From: Candidatus Zixiibacteriota bacterium
GTDB lineage: Bacteria > Zixibacteria > MSB-5A5 > GN15 > FEB-12
DNA length: 6,614 bases
NCBI GenBank assembly: GCA_003641345.1
Contig: QNAD01000116.1
Location: 1 to 6,614, forward strand
Direction of reading: 5' to 3'
How positions within the stretch are numbered: the first letter of the stretch is position 1; the number at the start of each line of letters is the position of its first letter. Below, piece after piece: positions 1 through 5,765 of this stretch. Both the position numbers and the translations under genes were made by a program. The notes under the pieces are model-generated. The model was not told where the DNA came from, searched no databases, and saw nothing but the letters and a program-made list of their open reading frames with translations.

Positions 1-2100
1 ACAGAAGACCAAATTATTTCATTGGAATTATCACAGGAAGGTAATATTTCCTTCAACGTAGAAGTACCAATTGATTTTACATCGCTGGCAGATACTATTG
101 ACTATACCGTATTCTCTAATAAGAACCCAGCTCTTGATTATAGCGGTTCTGTAATAATCACAATTGATGAACAACAAATTACAACAATTATGACAGTAAT
201 CGATGAACCTCAATCAACTTTTGTATATCCGGGAGAAACTTTTAGAATTTTCATCGGTATCAAAAATGACGGGACAACCTCTGATTTATATAATATTAGT
301 TCATCTTCCCTTTTAAGTTGGGAAACAATAGACGAAAACAATGTTTTCAACCCATCAGGGAATGAAGTAGATGTTTATTTTGATGTTGCGGTACCTCTTC
401 ATGTTGGCACTTTGTATGATACTGTTACTTACACTATTTCATCCTTAATCGACCCGACCCAAACATTTACCGGCAAAGTAGAACTAATCAGTACTTCTGA
501 TATAGTTGTTGGCTTGACGGTAGTTGAACCGGCAGTTAACAAATCAGCTTTTCCGGGTGACACCGTAACTTTTTCGGTCGAAGTCCTCAATGCTGGAAAT
601 AGTACGGATATATACAAAATGGAATCTATATCCACTAAAAACTGGGTAACGATTGATGATGATAATATCTTAAACAGTTCCGGCAATATTGAAAAAGTAT
701 ATTTTAAGGTGGTTGTACCGAATGATCCAATAGATCAGTTCGATGTTATTGACTATACCGTTTCTTCCAAAATTGATCCTTCAAAATTTTACTCCGGAAC
801 GGTTGTTATTAAAACATCTTATAATAGCATCTACGCTTTAACTGAAGTTACAGAACCAATTGATCAATTTGGGAAAATCGAAACTACCGCAAGATTCAGT
901 TTTAAAATCAGGAATGAAGGTAACTCCGATGACATCTATGGAATGAAAGCTAATTCATCCGAAGGTTGGAATACCACTGTTTCAGATTCTATACCTAATC
1001 CGGTAGGCGAAGTTCTTAAAGTTAATTTCGACATTGACATTCCTGCTAATGGTGAAGGTGTCGTTGATAAAATTTTCTACCGGATATTTTCGTATAAAGA
1101 TACAACCAAATTCATAGAAGGTTATGCCAATCTTACTGTTTCTTCCTCGGAAGCATTTGTAACATTAAATCGCCTGACAACTCCTTCAAATAAATTTGGC
1201 TTCCCCGGAGATACTATCAGTTTTTCCTTTGATGTTACCAACGAAGGCAACAGTACTGATAAATATCATTTTACTTCCCAATCCCAATTTAATTGGGAAA
1301 CTATTAACCCAAATGATTTTTTAATCGCTCCTTCTGATACGCAAACTATTTCATTTAATGCAGTTATTCCAGCTGATGCTGGTGATGTTGAAGACCATAT
1401 TTCATTTGAGCTTTCATCTTTTATTGACCCATCTCAATCTTCTTCAGGTAACGTAATTCTCACCTGTTCTAAAAAACCATTTGTCAAAATGACTATTGTA
1501 AAATTTCCGAAAGATCAAGCAGGAGCACCAGGCTTAACTTCAAGATTTACAATTGAAATTCAGAACAGTGGTAATACCGAAGACATTTATGGTCTTACTG
1601 TTTCATCTGTACTTGGATGGTCTGCAGTAATCCCTCTTGACTCTGTTAAAAATAATCCAGGACAAACTGAAATATTAAGTTTTGATATTTTAGTTCCGGA
1701 TACAGTTTTGGACATTGTTGATGAAATTACATATAAAGTATTTTCATATATTGACCCTGGTGTTTTCTATGAAGGAATTGTCAATTTATCGGTTTTTACT
1801 ACTGACGTTGATGATGACTCCAAAGAATTACTTCCTGATAAATTTGAAGTTATGCAAAACTACCCAAATCCGTTTAATCCATCTACTACTATCCGTTTTG
1901 CTTTACCGGAACGTTCTATAGTCAATATCAGAATCTACAATATTCTTGGACAGGAAGTTGAAAATATTAATCTTGGAAATATTTCCGCCGGTTATCATCA
2001 AATTGACTACGATGGCACTAATAACGCCAGTGGAATTTATTTCTATAAAATATCATCTGATTTTGGGAAAATCTCAAAAAAAATGATACTTTTAAAGTAA
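1..2100 (+). CDS. Secreted tandem-repeat protein with T9SS C-terminal sorting domain (5' partial)
   Basis: The reading frame is open from base 1 (first codons T-E-D-Q-I-I-S) to a TAA at 2098-2100, so the true start and signal peptide lie to the left; a TTG at 22 is internal, not a start. The 699 visible residues hold the end of one repeat, then five complete repeats of 107-109 residues, then a sorting domain from about residue 611. Each repeat carries PGDT..FS, N.GNSTDIY, a conserved W, VP, D.I.YTVSS.IDP and YSG..V, alternating strand-like hydrophobic patterns. This resembles NEW3/CARDB-type Ig-like folds (family recall, not a search result). The C-terminus (NYPNPFNPSTTI, IYNILGQEV, GIYFYKI, ending KKMILLK) matches the type A sorting domain. 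Such proteins cross the inner membrane by Sec and the outer membrane by T9SS, losing the domain. Inferred role: cell-surface or secreted structural or adhesive protein. No catalytic motif is visible, but an enzyme domain could precede the window. Confidence 0.9.
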   Translation, partial: TEDQIISLELSQEGNISFNVEVPIDFTSLADTIDYTVFSNKNPALDYSGSVIITIDEQQITTIMTVIDEPQSTFVYPGETFRIFIGIKNDGTTSDLYNISSSSLLSWETIDENNVFNPSGNEVDVYFDVAVPLHVGTLYDTVTYTISSLIDPTQTFTGKVELISTSDIVVGLTVVEPAVNKSAFPGDTVTFSVEVLNAGNSTDIYKMESISTKNWVTIDDDNILNSSGNIEKVYFKVVVPNDPIDQFDVIDYTVSSKIDPSKFYSGTVVIKTSYNSIYALTEVTEPIDQFGKIETTARFSFKIRNEGNSDDIYGMKANSSEGWNTTVSDSIPNPVGEVLKVNFDIDIPANGEGVVDKIFYRIFSYKDTTKFIEGYANLTVSSSEAFVTLNRLTTPSNKFGFPGDTISFSFDVTNEGNSTDKYHFTSQSQFNWETINPNDFLIAPSDTQTISFNAVIPADAGDVEDHISFELSSFIDPSQSSSGNVILTCSKKPFVKMTIVKFPKDQAGAPGLTSRFTIEIQNSGNTEDIYGLTVSSVLGWSAVIPLDSVKNNPGQTEILSFDILVPDTVLDIVDEITYKVFSYIDPGVFYEGIVNLSVFTTDVDDDSKELLPDKFEVMQNYPNPFNPSTTIRFALPERSIVNIRIYNILGQEVENINLGNISAGYHQIDYDGTNNASGIYFYKISSDFGKISKKMILLK
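181..1797 (+). repeat. Five tandem protein-level repeats of about 108 residues
   Basis: Approximate unit boundaries are 181-504, 505-828, 829-1155, 1156-1479 and 1480-1797, with the tail of an earlier unit in 1-180. A conserved Pro near each unit start recurs at spacings of 107, 109, 109 and 108 residues. Units 1, 2 and 4 keep the turn PG(E/D)T; unit 3 replaces it with KIETT and unit 5 with PGLTS. Every unit has an N.G(N/T)..D.Y element followed by a W 10-13 residues later. The DNA copies are strongly diverged, so these are old domain duplications rather than recent tandem DNA repeats. Confidence 0.85.
1831..2097 (+). other. T9SS type A C-terminal sorting domain (coding segment)
   Basis: This segment encodes about 89 residues from LLPDKFEV to the last Lys. 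It shows the order usual for the family: an introductory N-Y-P-N-P-F-N-P motif, a strand with TIRFALPE, then VNIRIYN-LGQEV, a G-(Y)-H-Q-(I) strand, A-S-G-I-Y-F-Y-K and a basic, hydrophobic end. In characterised T9SS organisms this domain directs outer-membrane translocation and is cleaved by the PorU sortase. An acidic linker (DVDDDSKE) separates it from the last repeat. Confidence 0.88.
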
Positions 2101-2120
2101 CCTTATCATAAAAATCTATA

Positions 2121-2151
2121 AAAACCCGGTAAATTTTTATCGGGTTTTTTT
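2121..2151 (+). terminator. Rho-independent terminator after the secreted repeat protein
   Basis: Twenty bases after the TAA stop, AAAACCCGGTAAA (2121-2133) pairs with TTTATCGGGTTTT (2136-2148), with one G-U wobble and a short A/T loop. It is followed by an unbroken T tract to 2151. The A run before the stem could make it act on the minus strand too, but no minus-strand gene ends here. It separates the repeat-protein transcript from the phosphatase gene. Confidence 0.9.
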
Positions 2152-2168
2152 GTTGTCAGAAAGAAAAT

Positions 2169-2198
2169 TTGACACGATATTATTATAAATTGAATATT
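2169..2198 (+). promoter_or_regulatory. Possible sigma-70-like promoter for the phosphatase gene
   Basis: A perfect TTGACA sits at 2169-2174. The best matching -10 hexamer at a tolerable distance is AATATT at 2193-2198 (18 bp spacer, 4 of 6 matches). Transcription would begin near 2205, leaving a leader of only about 17 nt before the proposed TTG start. The -10 is weak, so this is a candidate only; the terminator just upstream makes a promoter in this gap necessary. Confidence 0.4.
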
Positions 2199-2221
2199 AA
2201 CTTTGCAATACTGGTAAAATT

Positions 2222-3220
2222 TTGAATATTTCTCATAAATCATATGGAAAAACCGATGTCGGATTGGTAAGGGAAAAGAACGAAGACAACCTTTTTCTGG
2301 ACAAAGAAAACGGCGTTTATGTTGTCTGTGATGGTATGGGGGGACATTCCGCCGGCGAGATAGCATCACAAACCGCTGTCAATCTTTTCAAAACTGTCTT
2401 TGTTAATTATCAAGAAGAACTGCTCAAAGAAAATAATCTTCTACCAATTACCGAAACCCTGCCTCCAAAAGGGAATTTACTCCTCAAAATTATCAGGCTT
2501 GCCAATAGGTCAATCTACCGCCAGGCTATGGACAATTCATCTCAGTCTGGTATGGGGACCACAGTTGTTGCAATTGCTTTGGAAAATGATTTTATCTCTG
2601 TTGCTCATGTTGGGGATAGTCGGGTTTATTTATTGAATGAAACAGAGTTAAAACCTCTGACTGAAGACCATTCATTTATTGTCGAAGCACAAAAAACATC
2701 TGATATGACCGAAGAAGAATTAAGCAAGATTTATGGAAAAAATGTTATTACCCGTGCTTTGGGAGTAAAAGGTACTGTCCAAATTGATTATTCTTTACAT
2801 AAATTGAATAAATCAGATAGAATAATTCTATGCTCTGATGGATTATGTGGTTTTGCTTCTGATAAAGAAATATTTGAAACCGCTTCGGAAAATAATGAAA
2901 ATTTGGAAAACATCGTTGATTCTTTGATAAAATTGGCAATTGATAAAGGTGGAAAAGATAATGTAACCGTAGTTGGTGTTGAGATAACTGACTTACTTAA
3001 AACAGTTCAAGAACCGATAGCCCCGTTTACTATTAAAGACGAATCACCGGAAACTTTATCTCAATCTGATTACTGGCTGCAAATGTTCATGACCAAACCT
3101 GATAGTAATCAAAATGATTCTAATAAAAACAGCGGTCCGAATAAATTTCTGCTCTTTTCAATATTTGCAGCATTTATAATCATAGCCGCTACTATTATCT
3201 ATATATCCGGCAATAATTAA
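2222..3220 (+). CDS. PP2C-family Ser/Thr protein phosphatase with C-terminal membrane anchor
   Basis: This 332-residue protein is a metal-dependent PPM/PP2C phosphatase that removes phosphate from phospho-Ser/Thr proteins. Visible motifs in order: TDVGLVREKNED (11-22), VCDGMGGHSAGE (36-46; D37 and G38 as metal-site residues), GMGTT (110-114), AHVGDSRVY (128-136), LTEDHS (146-151), ITRALG (176-181), CSDGLCG (204-210; D206) and GGKDNVTVV (243-251; D246). The core ends near 255. A polar, Asn/Ser-rich linker leads to one hydrophobic segment (about 309-328) with only SGNN after it, so the enzyme is probably tail-anchored with its catalytic part in the cytoplasm. I prefer the TTG at 2222: an in-frame stop lies at 2198-2200, no ATG or GTG occurs in frame between, and this start leaves the usual short lead before the TD.G.VR..NED motif. 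No clear Shine-Dalgarno is seen. Closest known relatives are PrpC/Stp/PstP-type partners of Hanks-type kinases; no kinase gene is in view. Confidence 0.93.
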   Translation: MNISHKSYGKTDVGLVREKNEDNLFLDKENGVYVVCDGMGGHSAGEIASQTAVNLFKTVFVNYQEELLKENNLLPITETLPPKGNLLLKIIRLANRSIYRQAMDNSSQSGMGTTVVAIALENDFISVAHVGDSRVYLLNETELKPLTEDHSFIVEAQKTSDMTEEELSKIYGKNVITRALGVKGTVQIDYSLHKLNKSDRIILCSDGLCGFASDKEIFETASENNENLENIVDSLIKLAIDKGGKDNVTVVGVEITDLLKTVQEPIAPFTIKDESPETLSQSDYWLQMFMTKPDSNQNDSNKNSGPNKFLLFSIFAAFIIIAATIIYISGNN

Positions 3221-3238
3221 ATAAGGTAAACAAAATTA

Positions 3239-3266
3239 TTGACTTATAATTTTTAGAATATATAAT
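3239..3266 (+). promoter_or_regulatory. Strong sigma-70-type promoter of the tRNA-Arg gene
   Basis: TTGACT (3239-3244; 5 of 6 to consensus) is followed after 16 bp by a perfect TATAAT (3261-3266). The predicted start near 3273 lies about 7 nt before the mature tRNA 5' end. A second TATAAT at 3245-3250 directly abuts the -35 and is too close to serve with it. The arrangement shows that the tRNA is transcribed independently of the phosphatase gene. Confidence 0.8.
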
Positions 3267-3279
3267 TCAAAATCAATAT

Positions 3280-3353
<74 letters not shown>

Positions 3354-3529
3354 TTTTTTATTAGAAGTTTAAAACCAAATAAGAACTTACAAAAATCAGT
3401 CAAATATATTCAAATCTTAAAACATAGTCTCATCTATAAACAACTCTTGTCTAAAAAATAATTTATGAAATAGAATTTATTGAACTCAGTTAATTGCCAC
3501 ACCTAATACCCAAACGTCCTTATAAAACA
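3354..3529. other. Convergent intergenic spacer, no gene seen
   Basis: This AT-rich stretch lies between the tRNA and the hairpin that ends the peptidase gene. It starts with the T run after the tRNA. I see no credible start codon with a ribosome-binding site, no second RNA fold and no duplicate of the tRNA 3' end that would mark an integrated element. A short weak inverted repeat (AAGTT near 3365 and AACTT near 3384) is not convincing. Confidence 0.6.
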
Positions 3530-3561
3530 AGGTCGAAGCAAAAACATGCTTCGACCTGTTT
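3525..3561 (-). terminator. Rho-independent terminator of the S9 peptidase gene, possibly bidirectional
   Basis: AGGTCGAAGCA (3530-3540) and TGCTTCGACCT (3547-3557) form a perfect 11-bp stem around a six-base AAAACA loop. The stem can be extended by four pairs (3525-3528 with 3558-3561) across a single bulged A at 3529. On the minus strand the hairpin begins about 30 nt after the peptidase stop and is followed by a T-rich tail (TGTTTTATA), the normal order for an intrinsic terminator. On the plus strand it is followed by GTTTGTCATTTTA, a poorer tail, so it may also catch read-through from the tRNA side. Confidence 0.85.
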
Positions 3562-3592
3562 GTCATTTTATATAAAATAAATAATTATTCTT

Positions 3593-5488
3593 CTACTTGT
3601 TTAGTAACTGCTTGGTCAAAAACTTTTCCATAGCCCGATAAAAATCGAAGGTGTTCTCTTCATTGCGGAAACCATGCCCCTCGTTATCCTTGACCATATA
3701 TACTACCTCAATGCCGCGACCTTTTAGAGCCTCAACAATCTGATTAGACTCATCGATATTCACTCTCGGATCGTTTGCTCCCTGGGCTACCAGTACTGGA
3801 ACTTTTATATTATCTACATGAAATACTGGCGACGCTTCAGCCAAAAGAACACTGTCTTTAACCGGATCCCCAACCATTTCATACATCATCTTGCGATATA
3901 ACTCCCAATACGGCGGCATTGAATTCATAAAAGTAAACATATTGGAAACACCAACGTAATCTACGCCACAAGCGTACAAATCAGGCGTAAAAGCAAGACC
4001 GGCTAAAGTTGCATAGCCACCATAACTGGCACCATAAATAGCAATCCTTTCCGGATCTGCAATTCCTTCATCAATAAGCCATTTGACGCCGTCAGTTATA
4101 TCGTCCTGCATCTTTTTGCCCCATTCCTTGAACGATGCTTGCCAAAAAGCTTTACCATAACCAGTAGAGCCTCGGAAATTCATTTGAAATACAGCAAAGC
4201 CGCGATTTGCCAAAAACTGAACCTCACCACGAAAACCCCATGAATCTCTCGCCCATGGTCCACCGTGCGGATTTACTACTACCGGCAAATTTTTGGCTTC
4301 AACACCTTTTGGAACAGTTAAATACCCGTGAATGGTTAGACCATCACGTGATTTATAGGATATCGGTTTCATCTCAGCTAATTGATCTTCTGGTAACCAC
4401 GGATTTCTATCGGCAAGTTTTGTAATCTCATTGGTACGAGTATCAAAAAGATAATAAGAACCGGTCGAACGATCACTCATAGTACGAGCAATAAAGATAT
4501 CTTCGTCACGATTATGGGAAGTTAAGTAGGTCTCATATCCTGGAAACCGTTCATCTAAAATCTTGTAGTATTTTTCCATCACAGAATCGAGAACTTTCCT
4601 TTGGTTCTTCCAATCAACATAACCAATCTCGGTCAGCACTTTGCGTTTGCGGGAGTAACTTAGACTAGAAACGTCAACTTCAGGATGCTCATACAATACT
4701 TCCATCTCAACATTTTTATTTAAATCATACTTGACGATTACTTCACGATCCCGCCCTAAGTTAGACAGAGCATAGATATACTTGTTATCGAACGTAAAGA
4801 GAATTGGCTGAAAAGTATCTTCAAAACCAATAGTCATAATCTCTTTGAATTCTCCTTTACTACCGTCTCGATACAAAATAGTATTGTTGATACCATCAGT
4901 CCGATTAGCAATCCTGACATTGTAATCGTGATCGGTCATCCAACTCGAAATATTACCGGGGTTCTTGGCAACTAAGGTTAGCTCGCCAGATGCAGTGTTT
5001 AACCTATAAACATCAAACACTTTTGGGTCTTCTTTGTTCAATGATACAAGAATGTCGGTATCATGATCTGGCATATCGTCAACAATATTAGCTTTGACAC
5101 CTTCAAAAGGAGTCAAATCAGTCAAATTACCACCGTCCGGGTCAACGCCAAAAACATGGAAGTTCTCATCACCACCGAAATCCTGACTGTACAGAATACG
5201 ATTGTCACCTTTCCACCAATATGACCATATGTCACGTTCGGTTACTGAAGTAACCCGAGTAATATTCTCTGAACCAATCTTCTGCACGAAAATATTCATC
5301 CGTTTTTCATAAGGCTTTGTAAATGAAATATACTTACCATCAGGAGAAATTTGGAAATAGGCTTGCTGAGGATTTTTAAAGAAATCCTCCATCGGAATGA
5401 TTGTTGTTTTTTCCGCTACACAACCAACAAATGAGCTTAGCAACATCACTGACAAAACTGACAACACTGTTATTAGTGTTTTTCGCAC
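3593..5488 (-). CDS. S9-family (prolyl oligopeptidase/DPP-like) peptidase, predicted lipoprotein
   Basis: This 631-residue serine peptidase belongs to family S9 (COG1506 type), whose members cleave short peptides, releasing N-terminal dipeptides or acyl-amino acids. An N-terminal MRK plus hydrophobic stretch ends in SFVGC (Cys23), a lipobox with Phe at -3, so the mature enzyme is probably lipid-anchored in the envelope. Residues about 35-375 form the beta-propeller, with PD40-like strands such as ISPDGKYISF (47-56). The alpha/beta-hydrolase domain follows: NPHGG oxyanion region (406-410), nucleophile Ser488 in GASYGGYA, Asp573 in GANDPRVN and His605 in NEGHGF, so the triad is complete. The GTG start at 5488 is supported by GGAGGG with 8 nt spacing and by the correct placement of the signal peptide. 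Sampled stretches are near 42% GC, higher than most neighbouring sequence. The gap to the upstream codirectional gene is 277 bp, so it has its own promoter. The exact substrate (dipeptidyl versus acylaminoacyl) cannot be read from motifs. Confidence 0.95.
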   Translation of the reverse strand: MRKTLITVLSVLSVMLLSSFVGCVAEKTTIIPMEDFFKNPQQAYFQISPDGKYISFTKPYEKRMNIFVQKIGSENITRVTSVTERDIWSYWWKGDNRILYSQDFGGDENFHVFGVDPDGGNLTDLTPFEGVKANIVDDMPDHDTDILVSLNKEDPKVFDVYRLNTASGELTLVAKNPGNISSWMTDHDYNVRIANRTDGINNTILYRDGSKGEFKEIMTIGFEDTFQPILFTFDNKYIYALSNLGRDREVIVKYDLNKNVEMEVLYEHPEVDVSSLSYSRKRKVLTEIGYVDWKNQRKVLDSVMEKYYKILDERFPGYETYLTSHNRDEDIFIARTMSDRSTGSYYLFDTRTNEITKLADRNPWLPEDQLAEMKPISYKSRDGLTIHGYLTVPKGVEAKNLPVVVNPHGGPWARDSWGFRGEVQFLANRGFAVFQMNFRGSTGYGKAFWQASFKEWGKKMQDDITDGVKWLIDEGIADPERIAIYGASYGGYATLAGLAFTPDLYACGVDYVGVSNMFTFMNSMPPYWELYRKMMYEMVGDPVKDSVLLAEASPVFHVDNIKVPVLVAQGANDPRVNIDESNQIVEALKGRGIEVVYMVKDNEGHGFRNEENTFDFYRAMEKFLTKQLLNK

Positions 5489-5496
5489 AATAAAAA

Positions 5497-5502
5497 CCCT
5501 CC
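5497..5502 (-). promoter_or_regulatory. Shine-Dalgarno of the S9 peptidase gene (fixes the GTG start)
   Basis: On the minus strand GGAGGG lies 8 nt before the GTG at 5488-5486. It is the strongest ribosome-binding site in the window. It decides the start, because no ATG near the N-terminus would keep the complete lipoprotein signal peptide. Confidence 0.85.
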
Positions 5503-5518
5503 ACTTAGTATGATTAGT

Positions 5519-5537
5519 CTCCTGTCTCAGACAGGAG
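5519..5537. promoter_or_regulatory. Perfect 9+1+9 palindrome in the leader of the S9 peptidase gene
   Basis: CTCCTGTCTCAGACAGGAG is two perfect 9-base inverted arms around a single central base, lying 31-49 nt before the peptidase start codon. In DNA its size and symmetry suit an operator for a dimeric repressor. In RNA it could fold as a 7-bp stem with a five-base loop. No T run follows on either strand, so it is not an intrinsic terminator. The symmetry is seen; the regulatory role is inferred. Confidence 0.55.
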
Positions 5538-5553
5538 CAATTTAATTCGAAAG

Positions 5554-5583
5554 GATATACTTACAAACGACAAGCTATCCCAA
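5554..5583 (-). promoter_or_regulatory. Candidate promoter for the S9 peptidase gene
   Basis: Read on the minus strand, TTGGGA (5583-5578) and TATATC (5559-5554) are 18 bp apart, each matching the sigma-70 consensus at 4 of 6 positions. Transcription would start near 5547, about 10 bases before the palindrome, placing that element in the early transcribed region. The region is AT-rich and chance matches are likely. Confidence 0.3.
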
Positions 5584-5765
5584 CGATACATTACGATAAA
5601 ATACAATATTAAGTTGATATAATAACTAACATATATATATCACACAATATTTTTGTTTTACTTTTTTATTTTTTCCTTAATTCAAAACTCCCAATCAACT
5701 CAGGCAACATCACTTAACTACAACCCGCGTAAACAGATATGACTTGACATATTCAATTCTTTCCC
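5584..5765. other. AT-rich intergenic segment, no gene seen
   Basis: This is the remainder of the 277-bp gap between the two minus-strand genes. It has a short (AT)n run near 5630-5640 and T-rich and A-rich runs near 5648-5675. I found no hairpin with a T tract after the stop of the upstream membrane-protein gene and no small open frame with a ribosome-binding site. The end of that transcript is therefore unexplained; it may use Rho or read through. Confidence 0.5.

Noticed and set aside
181..1797. CRISPR or recent tandem DNA duplication
   Set aside because: The repetition exists only at protein level with units of about 324 bp and highly diverged DNA; there are no short identical repeats with unique spacers.
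22..2100. TTG at 22 as the start of the repeat protein
   Set aside because: The frame is open before it, no signal peptide follows, and the sequence begins inside a repeat unit.
2168..2205. Bacteroidetes-type promoter: TTTG at 2168-2171 and an exact TAnnTTTG (TAACTTTG) at 2198-2205
   Set aside because: The spacing is 26 bp, longer than the 17-23 bp usually reported, TTTG is common in AT-rich DNA, and the tRNA promoter is clearly sigma-70-like.
2106..2369. Minus-strand open frame across the terminator and phosphatase start
   Set aside because: It overlaps a terminator and the conserved PP2C N-terminus, and its translation has no protein-like pattern.
4207..4425. Plus-strand open frame opposite the peptidase gene
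   Set aside because: It lies fully within the conserved S9 catalytic domain on the other strand and has no ribosome-binding site.
5519..5537. Intrinsic terminator for the upstream membrane-protein gene
   Set aside because: No T tract follows on the minus strand, and the site is about 230 bases after that gene's stop, directly before the next start.
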